Made by a program: the position numbers and the translations under genes | Part shown: positions 20,657 through 31,304 of the stretch, piece after piece | How positions within the stretch are numbered: the first letter of the stretch is position 1 | How the letters are laid out: every line of letters starts with the position of its first letter | Source: Corylus avellana | Lineage: Eukaryota > Streptophyta > Magnoliopsida > Fagales > Betulaceae | Assembly (NCBI RefSeq): GCF_901000735.1 | Contig: NC_081550.1 | Coordinates: 12,589,383-12,653,382 of the forward strand | Direction of reading: 5' to 3' | DNA: 64,000 bases | The notes under the pieces: generated by a model | Databases searched by the model: none | Seen by the model: only the letters and a program-made list of their open reading frames with translations | What the model was told of the DNA's origin: nothing

Positions 20657-21787
20657 ATTCAAGTTTGGGGGTATGGAAAAACAAAACACGGTCCATTTTT
20701 GTTGTTATGTCATTCTTAAGCATATGGTTGAGCTTTGATTTTGGTTTAAATTTCATTGATAGGCTTAAAGTTATGAACACATGATCATATGACTTAGGGA
20801 TTTTAAGTCTTGTTACTTACTTTTGGCAACATGAGATGCTTCTTGTTTCAATTTAAATCTATCTTGAGCACACTAGCACATGTCTGTGAGGTATGAATTT
20901 TGAGACCAATTATGTTTGTTTTCAATGTCTTGAATTCTGTTGGGTGACATATTGGATGAATAACTTTGGCATGATATATATGTATAAAATAAAATAAAAA
21001 AATAAAAAATAAAAATAAAAATTCAAGTTTGAATTTTTCGCTGAGTAACCGGATCTCTTGCCTCATTAAGCAGTGAGTGTTCGCGTCAAAAAGTGAAATT
21101 TTTGGGTTGATTAATAAAATGGCTAGCTTAGCTTCGTAGCCTTTTTGACTCGAGTTAATAAGTCCTTAGGGGTGTCTTTACACCTAGTGCCCTAAAACCA
21201 TTTGGTTTTGGAGACATTGGCCTAACACTCGATACATGGGTCAATTAGAAAGCTTAAGGGAGCTAAGCATTGCAAAGCCTACAAAAAAAAAAAAAAAAAA
21301 AAAAAAGGAGAAAAAAATGTATGCCTTGGTTGTTTCATTTGATATGAGGTCCAATAAATTCTGAGATGTTGATTCATTCATATTGGAATTATTTTGAAGC
21401 CTCATGATTATGTGTTAGTTCACTTTGCACTAATTGAAACTTGTTGTGTCTCAATCTGCCATTGGTAAGTGATTTGACTTGTGAATTCCTTGAAATTTTG
21501 AAGATGAAGTTTATAATTTTAAGCTTGCTAATGAATGAGAACCATTATTTTTGTGATACTTTATCCTTTTGAATGACATAATGATGACAATATTTGTGGG
21601 TATCATTCTTGGAAAACCTTCACGAGACTTCACTCGTCCTCTAGGGAATTCCTAGGGGTTTAAAAGGCTTGTTGCATATGCTAAATGCAACCGTATATCC
21701 CACGAAAGCTGGATTTATCTTTTTGTTTTTCAGTTTATTTTCAGTTTTATATTGCTAAGGGACTAGCAATATGTAAGTTTGGGGATG

Positions 21788-23292
21788 TGATAAGCGCCGA
21801 ATGTTGCACATTCAAGCCCCTTAATTTGCATATGTTAATTCCTTAGCGTTGTTATTTGTTTGATTTTGTTTTATTTTTGTGTTTCAGGTCTTATTTGACA
21901 AACCATTGAAAATTGGGCTTAAAAGCACACTTTGAGAAGACCTAGAAGATATAATTAAGCTTAACCAATCATGGTTAAGTTTAATCAAATAAAGGAATGG
22001 ATTAATTCGGAATTTCTCAAATTGGAGTCAAAATCGGATTGGATTCAAATTTTGGATTCTGCATATGTCTCGGTATTTTGGCATAACTTTCAGCTCAAAT
22101 ATCCGATTGAGGTGATTCAAGTGGCACTGGAAAGCTAACTAAAATTTCTACAAATCATTGTGAAATAGCATTTTCCTAATTCGGAGCGCCGCATTGCCAA
22201 AATCTCCCTGTAAGATAGGAACGCAATTCTGGGCGAATCCTATTCCGATTTGGACTTAGGTTTTCTTTATCCTAATTGGACTTGGACTTAAATCTCTGAA
22301 ATTTATAGGATTACTAGGGCTTCTAGGACTCTCCTAAGCCCTATAAATAGGCCTCTAAGCATTGAGAAAAGACACACCGCTTCTAGAGCAAAAATTCAGT
22401 AAAATTGTCTTTGGAGCTTAGAAGATCATGAGCGGCTAAACCCCTTCGTGGGGTGTTGATGTAACCCTATCCAAGCACATGATTTGATTGTATTTAATTT
22501 CTAGATTTTCAATTTATGCATGTTGATTGTATAACTATGAGGATTGCTACAATTGATTTATGTTCTTAATTATTAAATACAATTGTTCTTAAATTCCAAA
22601 ATCAATATTTGTGAAATTCTTCTCTTGTCTTAGAAAGTATTTTACTTTTATTGATCTCAAATCATTCTTGTTTTCTGTGATTATGAGGATGATGGTTATA
22701 CAATGGGTTTAATTGACATATGATCAATAGGATTTGATAGGCCATGCCTAGGGAAGACGGATTGTACTACACCCTAGTTTAGTGTAATTTAGGTAGACAG
22801 TCCGTGCCAACCGAAGATGGGTTACACTTATTCATTGATTGTATGTATCCTGTTATAGAATTTGATAATTTATACCTAGGGAAGACGGGTCGTACCACGT
22901 CTTAGTGGTTAGGTGGACGATCCGTGCCAACCGAAGATAGATTATGCTTATTCTTTAATAAGGTAGTTTCTTGTTTATTTATACCATGCATAGAATGAAT
23001 TTCTGGAATTAATTATGATTAACCATTGTTGTGCGGATAGAGGTGAAGTCAATACCCTACACTCTCTCTCTTATTTTAAATCTCTTTTATTTTCATGCAC
23101 TTTAGTTTTAAAGAAAATCAAAACAAATCTCTTTTCAATTAAGTTAATTTTAATCTTTTAAATTTTGATAATAAAACCCCTACAAACCTTGAGGTTCGAC
23201 ACCCTCTCTATAGCCGTATCCTACAAAGATTCGTCCTATTGCGAGTGGTTATTTTTATAATTGATATTTTTGGTCACAAAAATACCACATCA
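21788..23292 (+). repeat. Type-B LTR, complete (1505 bp)
   Basis: Starts TGATAAGCGC after AAGTTTGGGGATG and ends ACCACATCA, followed by a tRNA-Asp PBS. TATAAATA is at 22342-22349. It is both the 3' LTR of the gag-protease element and the 5' LTR of the next internal region, so two elements share it (LTR-internal-LTR-internal), a product of unequal recombination. Length equals that of the LTR at 57916-59420. Confidence 0.9.
22757..22925 (+). promoter_or_regulatory. Tandem stem-loops inside type-B LTR
   Basis: Hairpin 1: ACGGATTG (22757-22764) pairs with CAGTCCGT (22798-22805), with inner TACAC / GTGTA. Hairpin 2: ACGGGTCG (22885-22892) pairs with CGATCCGT (22918-22925), with inner CCAC / GTGG. 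Each stem is fully paired allowing one G-U. Both are followed by GCCAACCGAAGAT. They lie downstream of the TATA box, so they would be in the transcript. Confidence 0.55.
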
Positions 23293-23297
23293 ATTTT

Positions 23298-23315
23298 TGG
23301 CGCCGTTGCCGGGGA
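23298..23315 (+). promoter_or_regulatory. Primer-binding site, tRNA-Asp
   Basis: TGGCGCCGTTGCCGGGGA, 5 nt after the LTR end at 23292. Confidence 0.85.
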
Positions 23316-23687
23316 CTGCTTAACGGTTTTATTGTCACAATTTAAGGATTGATTTTAGCTTAATAATTCATTTTTCTGCAAATTTTAATTCTGTTTGTGT
23401 TTTGTTTTTGTTTTATTTTAGAATTTGCAAACAGGTCCGTAGCTGCCTTCACTGTGATTGCGATCGAGCGCACGTACGCACTCCACCTTTTGCGCTCGAT
23501 CCCTCCACTCCTGTGCTCACACCCATCTGCGGCAGTACGCTCGAGCGTACTCTGCCATGCGATCGAGTGCATTAGCAGCAGTCGGCTTCCAAATTTCCAG
23601 GGCACCTAAAGGCCGTTTGTGAGTTTTTATTTTTATTTATTTTTATTTTTCTGTTGTTATTTTCTGTTAATTATATTAGTTTAGTTC
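23316..23687 (+). other. 5' leader of second type-B internal region
   Basis: Non-coding. Carries the GCGATCGAGCGCA / CGCTCGAGCG motif cluster at about 23459-23570. Confidence 0.5.
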
Positions 23688-24749
23688 ATGTGGGGATGCA
23701 TTCGAACACCCCATGGGCCATGTTCATATTGCTATAGTCCTTATCATCATATTAGAGATTGTCCTACAACGGGACAATTTTCTAATTATTCTTATGAGCA
23801 TATGAACAGACCGTTCTCTAGACCGGGGAATGGCCATTATTCTGATTCCTATAGCCCGGCGTGGAGCAACCAGTCTAATCTCTCGTGGCAAACTCAAGCT
23901 CCTGGGAATTATGCTCCACAACGTCATCAACTATACCATCAGGCATATTCTCAATTCAATGATCAATCCTATTCTCCTCCATATCAAGCAACTCCACAAC
24001 AGATATACCAAACCGAACCACCTCCTCCGATGGGTTCTGACCTTCAAGAATATCACGAGGAGCCATCTCCCATCTACTGGCCTTCAAAACAACAATACCA
24101 GGCCGCACCACCTCCCTCAGATTCTAATTTTGAGGATCGGATACTAAAAATGATAAGTGAGCTAACGGGTGAGATAAAGCAGACGGTGAAATCTCAACAG
24201 GAACGTTATACCCCTCAATTCTTCGCCGAGATAGATGCCAGGATGGAAGCTCATGTTGAACAAATCATCAACCACCTCAATAGGATGGAAGAAGAAGAGT
24301 TTCAAAATCAGCCGGTGGCCAATCCTGATGGACACTACATGGAGGAAGAAAGTACTTCTTGTCATGAGCAAGCTATCACCACACTGAGGAGTGGAGAGGT
24401 GGTCGAAAACCACGTGGAAGAAAGGAAGGAGGAGCCAAAGGAGGAGCAAATTGAGGTCCCACAGGATCTACTTCGGAAAAAAAGCAAGGAAGCGAGCACT
24501 AAGGCTTCTTCACCATCACCTCTTATTCCCGAGATGCCATATGAGCTCCAAGCCCCTGTTCCAGGTAATTTGAAATCTTCATTTTTAGGGATAGATGACA
24601 CTATCCCGGCCATTATTTCTTATGACTTACCAAGAGGCCAGGAGGATAGTCTGTTAGGGCAGTTAGACGAGGAAAAAGTGACCATCGAGAAGGATCTACC
24701 TCGATATGCTGACATTTGGAATTACCCATTTGTGGGTAAAATTTATTCT
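23688..24749 (+). CDS. Type-B zinc-knuckle protein, C-terminus lost in gap
   Basis: Starts directly with the nucleocapsid-like region: a CX2CX4HX4C knuckle (C-SY-C-YSPY-H-HIRD-C) near residues 9-22, then a Tyr/Gln/Pro-rich segment, a putative coiled coil and a Glu-rich segment ending near VGKIYS where the gap begins. The capsid domain and protease present in the neighbouring gag-protease element are missing. It closely matches the 364-aa ORF at 55405-56499 but has about 30 extra residues (TEPPPPMGSDLQEY...) in the Gln-rich part. A role as an RNA-binding packaging protein is inferred only from the knuckle. Confidence 0.7.
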
Positions 24750-24849
24750 NNNNNNNNNNNNNNNNNNNNNNNNNNNNNNNNNNNNNNNNNNNNNNNNNNN
24801 NNNNNNNNNNNNNNNNNNNNNNNNNNNNNNNNNNNNNNNNNNNNNNNNN
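24750..24849. other. Assembly gap (100 N)
   Basis: Run of 100 Ns. The retroelement orientation reverses across it. Confidence 0.99.
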
Positions 24850-25881
24850 GAAAGCTGCATTAACCTGCTCATTTGCAATATCAGTATAATTTCCATTAAC
24901 ATGGCAGTTATTTACCTGATGCATAAGACTGGAATAGAATGAGCATGATTCATTGTGTGTGTGAGCAGCATTAGGAGTAAAACCAACAGTCATCAAAACT
25001 TGATCTAGCTTCTTGGTGATAGCCTCAACTACTTGGTTGGCTATGTTTGGGGAATGGCCTGCTTCATACAAACTCTCTGTCTTGGGTGCTTTAGGTGCTG
25101 GTGCCCTTCGTCTGGCAGAAACCTGCTGAAGAGAATTGTTACTCAAGTTTTCAAACATAGACCATGCTTCATCTTCGCTTTTCAACATGAATGTCCCCCC
25201 ACATGATGCATCTACCATTTTTCTATTGGACTCGGTCAGGCCATCATAAAAACACTGCACTAGCTGCCATTTTGGGACAGCGTGGTGTGGACATGATCTA
25301 AGCAGGCTCTGTAGTCTATCCCAAGTCTCATGAAAATCCTCTCCCTCATATTGGGAGAAGGTAGTGATGGCTCTCCTAGTATCATTGGTCATTCCTATGG
25401 GAAAATACTTCTTAAGAAATTCTTGCTGTAATTGAGCCCAAGAAGTGATAGAGTTAGGTGTTAAGGATTGAAACCAATGTTTGGCTTTTTCCTTGAGGGA
25501 GAAAGGAAAAAGACGCATCCTTAGGGCATCCTCAGTGAATCCATTCATTTTAGTGGTATCACAAATTGCTTCAAAATCACTGAGGAAGTCACAAGGATTT
25601 TCAATGCTAAGCCCTAGGAAAGAAGGTAAACTCCGTATAGTGCTGGGCTTAATTTCATAATGGGTTGCCGTAATTTCTGGCAACCGGAGACATGTGGGAG
25701 TAGTGTAAGTGGTAGGAAGATAGTGATCTTGCAATGCTACGTGGTTACCGTCCCCCATGGTCTCAGTGGAACGCTCTTCTAGCAAATTAGAGTTCTTTTG
25801 GGATCTAATTTGTCGAAGGGTGCGTTCAATTTCTAGGTCGCAAGAAATTAATGGAAAATACAAAGAACGAAGACCTCTCAT
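24850..25881 (-). pseudogene. gag fragment of a type-B gag-protease element
   Basis: About 340 residues in one frame from a methionine at 25881, closely similar to the protein at 17578-20336: capsid domain with LFPFSLKEKAKHWFQSL and CPHHAVPKWQ, then the linker and a zinc knuckle (C-SF-Y-SSLMHQVNN-C) in which the second cysteine has become tyrosine. The frame is intact where the 17578 copy has its 7-bp deletion. The remainder is lost in the gap, so the overall gene is a fragment. It is preceded on the minus strand by its leader, PBS and LTR end. Confidence 0.8.
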
Positions 25882-26188
25882 AAACTAAACAGAAATTTGA
25901 AAAGAACAGAAAAGAAATAAGCTAAAAAAAATAGAAAACAAACAAAGCTCACAAACGGCCTTAGTGTGCACTTAGGGTTCTGGATGCAGGATGCTGCTAG
26001 TGCGCTCGATCGCACGGCAGGGTGAGCTCGAGCGTACTGCCGCAGATGGGTGCGAGCGCAGGAGTAGGGGGCTCGAGCGCTGCTGGCTTGGATCCTGCTG
26101 GAGTGCGTTTGTGCGCTCGATCGCACACGACCTGTGCTCGATCGCAGTCACAAAGAAGGCTGCTTACGGACCTGTTTGCAATTTCTAG

Positions 26189-26234
<46 letters not shown>

Positions 26235-26324
26235 TCAAAAACAAAACAGAATTAAAATTCGCAGAAAAATAAATTATTAAGCTAAAATCAATCCTTAAAT
26301 TTTGACAATAAAACCGTTAAGCAG
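25882..26324 (-). other. 5' leader (reverse) with GATCGAGCGCA cluster and (TAA)n
   Basis: Non-coding leader of the reversed type-B copy. Motif copies lie at about 26000-26145. A trinucleotide microsatellite (AAT/TAA, about 13 units) is at about 26188-26227 and is absent from sibling leaders. Confidence 0.6.
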
Positions 26325-26342
26325 TCCCCGGCAACGGCGCCA
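26325..26342 (-). promoter_or_regulatory. Primer-binding site, tRNA-Asp (reverse)
   Basis: Plus strand reads TCCCCGGCAACGGCGCCA, the complement of the PBS found at 17130. Confidence 0.85.
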
Positions 26343-26347
26343 AAAAT

Positions 26348-26646
26348 TGATGTGGTATTTTTTGTGTCCAAAAATATCAATAATAAAAATAACCACTCGC
26401 AATAGGACGAATCTTTGTAGGATACGGCTATAGAGAGGGTGTCGAACCTCAAGGACTGCAAGGGTTTAATTATCAAAATTAAAAGATCAAAGTTAACTTA
26501 ATTAAAAGGGGTTTTGATTTGATTTGCTTAAAAACTAAAGTGCATGAAAATAAAAGAGATTTAAAATAAGAGAGAGAGTGTAGGGTATTGACTTCACCTC
26601 TATCCGCATAACAATGGTTAATCATAATTAATCCAAGAAATTCATT
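26348..26646 (-). repeat. Type-B LTR 3' end (reverse), cut by gap
   Basis: Reverse complement of the last roughly 300 bp of the type-B LTR, ending TGATGTGGT on the plus strand next to the PBS. Confidence 0.8.
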
Positions 26647-26746
26647 NNNNNNNNNNNNNNNNNNNNNNNNNNNNNNNNNNNNNNNNNNNNNNNNNNNNNN
26701 NNNNNNNNNNNNNNNNNNNNNNNNNNNNNNNNNNNNNNNNNNNNNN
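26647..26746. other. Assembly gap (100 N)
   Basis: Run of 100 Ns between reversed LTR and reversed satellite. Confidence 0.99.
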
Positions 26747-27573
26747 GGCAAATCGGACGACGTTGTATTTTTTCACAACCAGGACCGAAACCCTAGGCCG
26801 AACAAAATGGTCGGATGCGAAGTGAAATTTTTTCGCTCGGAATTTTACGAGCTTGTGCAGAACTTCTAGGCAATCTTATCGGCAAGTGACACGAAGTGAT
26901 TCGAGTTCGTTTGCCCCCCCATTTTCTTTAATGAACGATAACTTTTTGTGAAAATAACAAGTGCCCCGATCCCGGCCGAAACGACTCGAATTACACTTCG
27001 AGACCCGCTGACATGATCGCCACGATGCATAGAGCACCCTCGTAAATTTTCGGGACGTTTCATTTTTTCACAACCAGGAGCGAAACCCTAGGTCGAACAA
27101 AATGGTCGGATGCGAAGTGTAATTTTTTCGCTCGAAATTTTTGCGAGCTTGTGCAGAACTTCTAGGCAATCATATCGGCAGGTGACACGAAGTGATTCGA
27201 GTTCGTTTGCCCCCCCATTTTCTTTAACGAACTAGAACTTTTTCAAAAATAACAAGTGCCCCGATTCCGGCCGAAACGACTCGAATTACACTTCGACACC
27301 ATTCAACATGATCGCCACGATGCACAGAGCGCCCTCGTAAATTTTCGACGACGTCGTATTTTTTCACAACCGGGACCGAAACCCTAGGCCGAACAAAATG
27401 GTCGGATGCGAAGTGAAATTTTTTGCTCGAAATTTTACGAGCTTGTGCAGAACTTCTAGGCAATCATATCGCAGGTGACACGAAGTGATTCGAGTTCGTT
27501 TGCCCCCCCATTTTCTTTAACGAACGATAACTTTTTCTGAAAATAACAAGTGCCGCGATCCCGGCCGAAACGA
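26747..27573 (-). repeat. Satellite array, 295-bp subfamily, reversed
   Basis: About 2.8 monomers of the same subfamily as 9853-12110, in reverse orientation (GACGATGCA...CCTCGTAAATTTTCGGGAC). It joins a truncated type-A LTR at about 27573. Confidence 0.9.
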
Positions 27574-28163
27574 CTACTTTCTTAAATGCAAAGAAGTCTA
27601 TTCATAGGCTTAGGGAAGTCCTAAAAACCATATTAAACCTAGATAATTCGGAGGTCTGTCTCCCAGTCAAAATAGAAGTCTAAAATCGGAATAGGATTCG
27701 TCCAGATTTGTGACCTTTTATTGCGGAGTAATTTTGGCATAGTGACCGTCCGAATTAGGAAAATCCTATTTCACAATGAATTGTAGTATTTTGAGTTAGC
27801 TTTCCAATACCGCTTCAATCTGATATTTGAGTGGAAAGTTATAGTCAAAATACTGAAATGTGTACAGAATCTGAATTTGAATCCGATCCGAAATCTTATC
27901 CAATCTATCTTTAATCCAATTTGATCTTTAATCCAATTTAACCTTTTTCTTGGATTTGGTTGATCTTAACCACATCATCTAGGTCTTCTCAAAGTATGCT
28001 TTCTTCTAAACTTTACATTTTTCCCTTCAAAGCTGTAGTTTTTCTTTATCGACCTACAAAACACTAAAAACACAAAACTAACACAAAACATTAAATAACG
28101 ACACAGCTAAAGGATTAACTAATGTAAATAAGGGTCCAAATATGCAATATTTGGCACTTATCA
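27574..28163 (-). repeat. Type-A LTR, truncated
   Basis: LTR start is at 28163 (minus TGATAAGTGCC); about 590 bp remain before the satellite junction. The TATA box has decayed (TATGAATA near 27600). It sits inside the RT-coding region of the next feature with no polypurine tract beside it, so it is a secondary insertion. Confidence 0.75.
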
Positions 28164-29090
28164 GTTATCTACCTCAATGCCCTTGCTAGAAATAGAATGA
28201 CCCAACACAATGCCTTGTTGAACCATGAAGTGGCATTTTTCCCATTTGAGCACTAAGTTGCATTCTTCACATATCTTGAGGACACTCTACAAATGATTGA
28301 GGTATTCATCGAAATTAGACCCAAAAACACTAAAATCATCCATAAATACCTCAATGAATTTTTCCACCATATCTGAGAAAATACTCATCATGCATCTTTG
28401 GAAGGTGGCTGGTGCATTGCATAATCCAAATGACATCCTTCTGTAGGCGAATGTGCTGAAAGGACATGTGAAGGTGGTCTTCTCTTGGTTCTCTAGTGCT
28501 ATTGCAATCTGGTTGTAGCCACTGTAGCCATCCAAGAAGCAATAGTAGCTATGGCCAGCTAACCTCTCTAGCATTTGATCAATGAAGGGTAAGGGAAAAT
28601 GGTCTTTTCTTGTCACCTTGTTCAGCTTTCTGTAATCAATGCATACCCTCCAACCAGTGATTATTCATGTAGGTATCAGCTCATCATCTTCATTTTTCAC
28701 CACTGTGATCCCACTCTTCTTTGGAACTACTTGGATGGGACTTACCCATTTACTGTCTGAGATGTCGTAGATAATGCCGACATCCAACAATTTCAATACC
28801 TCTGCCGTGACTACCTCCTTCATGTGTGGGTTGAGTCTTCTCTGTGCATCCCTGGTTGGCTTTGCATCGTCTTCAAGGAAGATTTGATGCATGCACTTGG
28901 CTGGACTTATCCCCTTGATGTCATCAATGGTCCATCCCAAAACAGTTTTATGCTCTCTAAGAACTCTCAACAGCTTTCCTTCTTCAACAAAACTCTGATT
29001 TGCAGCAATTATGACCGGTAGTATCTTGTTTTCTCCTAAGTAGGCATATTTCAGGTGTTTTGGCAATTGCTTCAATTCCAATCTTGGTGC
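28164..29090 (-). pseudogene. Athila-like reverse transcriptase fragment
   Basis: In one minus-strand frame: the pre-RT region (WTIDDIKGISPAKCMHQI), RT motifs WVSPIQVVPKKSG and GWRVCIDYRKLN, then YYCFLDGYSGYNQIA, FGLCNAPATFQRCM and the catalytic FMDDFSVFG (the YXDD box). In-frame stops break it: TGA at 28665-28667 and TAG at 28287-28289. It ends at 28163 where a type-A LTR has inserted, so RNase H and integrase are missing. It would have made cDNA from retroelement RNA. FMDD and the neighbouring motifs fit the Athila branch of Ty3/gypsy. Confidence 0.85.
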
Positions 29091-30014
29091 CTAGACAATA
29101 GAGGGAACAAAAGTAGTATTAGTAGGCTCAAGAGGCTCAAAGGGAATGGTGTACTTACTTGGATACTTTGGAGAGGCCTCAAAAAGGTGCACGGTTTCAA
29201 TGATGTCATCAGTAACATCTTCAGATTCTGGCTCAATGTCCTGCCTTGTGAAACTATGGGTGAGGGTGGCCTCCGATGGATCAATATGATGGACTTGAAA
29301 TACTTTCTCAACAACATCATGAATCATACAGACATTTAAGCATTCCAGATCATCTTGAGGTAATTTGAATGCATCAAATATTCTAAATTCTACCTTCATA
29401 CTTATAGTACCCTTTTTCACACAAATTTTTGTATCTGCAGTTCTCATAAAGGGTCTTCCTAAAATGATGGGTAAGGGCAATGGCATAGGAGATTCTTCCA
29501 TATCCAATACAATAAAATCAGCAAGTAAAATAAATTCCCCTACCTTTACCAAAACATCCACAAGTATACCTTTTGGTCTTTTGATGCTTATGTCTGCCAA
29601 TTGCAAGGTGATAGAAGTTGGTTGAAGCTCCCCCAAACCTAGTGTCTCAGATATAGTGTATGGCAGCAAATTGGCCCCTGCTCCTAGATTCAGCAATGCA
29701 TGCTCAAAAAGATGGTCTCCTATCCTATAAGAGATTGTGAAGCTTCCTGGATCTTTGAGCTTTGGTGGTAGTTTTCTTAACAGCACCGCACTTACCTCCT
29801 CTGTTAAAGCAATTGTTTCATGCTCCTGAAACTTCCTTTTATGAGTGCAACAATCCTTTAAAAATGTAGCATATGAGGGAATTTGTTTAATTGCATCTAA
29901 TAAAGGAATGTTAATCTCTACTTTTCTCAAGGTCTCAAAAATGTCAAGAAGTTTTTTTTCTTTCTTTGGCTTTACTAACCTTTGAGGGAAGGGTGGTGCA
30001 TTCACCTTCTCCAT
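29091..30014 (-). pseudogene. Athila-like aspartic protease region
   Basis: 307 codons in one frame. Contains the conserved block IPLLDAIKQIPSYATFLKDCC, then the protease core LLNLGAGANLLPY and ILGRPFMRTA. The catalytic position reads Asn, where related copies here have Asp (LLDLGAG at 19539), so this enzyme should be dead. A TAG at 29091-29093 separates it from the RT in the same frame, which together formed one polyprotein. It is homologous to the protease of the 17578 element but clearly diverged. Confidence 0.8.
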
Positions 30015-31304
30015 TTTACTTACCTTGTATGTTGAGGCTTCCTTTAGGGATGCTTAAGTTGTCTCGTCTGTTCCTATGATCTTGCCATTTCTGAGAGTTG
30101 TGACAGCTTTCAATTGCTAGTAACCGCCTAGATTAGGTATTGTTTGGGATGGAAATTCACCCTGCTTTCTTTCACTTAGCTCCTTAGCCATTTGCCCCAT
30201 TTGTATTTCCAGTCTTTAAATAGCTTGCTCATTCTTTGCATAAGCTTGTTGTTGTGCATGCATAAATTCTTGTACCAAACTTTCCACGTCATTCTTCTTC
30301 GGCTCCTGAAATAGTTGGACTACTTGTTGGGGACTCCTCTGCTGCCCTTGAGGGTTTAGAGCATTCTGATTGTTACTCCATGAGAAATTGGGGTGGTTGC
30401 GCTACCCTGGATTGTAGGTGTTGGGAGTATGGATTGTTCTTGGGAGGATAATTGTTTTGTCCCACATAGTTCGCTTGCTCTTGATCTGCAAATGGATACA
30501 AAGGACAAGCCTCAGTGGTGTGATCAGAATGAGAACATATGGCGCATACCTAGAGTTGTGCGTCTTGTTGACTAGGTGAGATGTTCAGAGCAGTCATGGC
30601 TTTGACAATCATATCTAGCTTTCTTTCCATAGCAGCCATTTGATTTGGAGATCCACCATTTAGGTTCACTTCATACATGCCTTTACTTTTTACTTCTCGT
30701 CTTCTTCTAGAACCAAATTGTTGGGAGTGCTCACTTAGTGTTTTAAAGAGCTCCATAGCTTCCTCACTGCTCTTTTCCATAAGTGCACCTCCACAAGCTA
30801 AATCAATCATCCCTTTGTTAGTGTCATCTAACCCGTCATAAAAAATTTGTACCTGATCATCTTGAGGGATGTTGTGATGTGGGCACTTCAGAAGCAGCGC
30901 ATTGAAGTGGTCCTATGCCTCAAAGAAAAGATCTCCATCTCTCTGTTGGAACATTTGAAGTTCCCTTTTAAGCTGCCTTGTCTTTTGAGCTGGGAAAAAC
31001 TTCTTTAGGAACTTAGTGGCTAACTCTTCCCAAGTATGGATGGAATCTACAAGCAAGTTATTTTACCACAATTTAGCATTATCTTTCAAAGAAAAAGGAA
31101 ATAGAGCTAATCTGAGTCTCTCCAGAGTTAGGCCTTGTATGCGCTGACGCTTGCATAGATTAAAGAATTCCTTAAGATGTAAGTTAGGATCCTCAGTAGC
31201 TGTGCCCTTGAAGTGAGTCAATGCATTAAGTATCTACGGGGATATATAGAAATTGCCTTCCACCTCCAGTTGATAGGCTATGCATGATGGCTGGTTGAGG
31301 TTTT
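30015..31304 (-). pseudogene. Athila-like gag, degenerate
   Basis: Minus-strand remnants include the capsid domain (RLALFPFSLKDNAKLW, FLKKFFPAQKTRQLKREL, LKCPHHNIPQDDQ, QIFYDGLDD) interrupted by several in-frame stops, an open stretch 30810-30550, and a CX2CX4HX4C zinc knuckle (C-AI-C-SHSD-H-TTEA-C) at 30505-30546. The knuckle to protease linker (about 30015-30500) is fragmentary. The N-terminus is lost at about 31304 where a type-C LTR begins. The gene order gag-protease-RT on the minus strand is canonical. Confidence 0.75.

Larger units (their letters stand above)
20337..21787 (+). other. 3' non-coding region of type-B element 1
   Basis: No gene seen. Holds the post-ORF hairpin (20381-20405), AAGTTTGGGGG-type motifs near 20559 and 20670, the GGGG-loop hairpin (20635-20656), the conserved GAGTAACCGGATCTCTTGCC block near 21040, a poly-A run at about 21282-21306, and the polypurine tract just before 21788. 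Confidence 0.65.
15882..23292 (+). mobile_element. Type-B non-autonomous gag-protease LTR retrotransposon
   Basis: Order: truncated 5' LTR (15882-17124), tRNA-Asp primer-binding site, leader, gag-protease ORF with one frameshift, non-coding tail, polypurine tract and 3' LTR (21788-23292). Reverse transcriptase, RNase H and integrase are absent, and there is no space for them: only 1.45 kb of non-coding DNA lies between the ORF and the 3' LTR. The layout resembles described TR-GAG-like non-autonomous gypsy elements but keeps an aspartic protease. An Athila-like helper would be needed. The first roughly 270 bp of the 5' LTR is replaced by satellite, so no TSD can be read. Confidence 0.8.

Noticed and set aside
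23298..23315. Possible tRNA-Asp gene fragment
   Set aside because: Only the 18 bases complementary to the tRNA 3' end are present, directly after an LTR; this is a primer-binding site.
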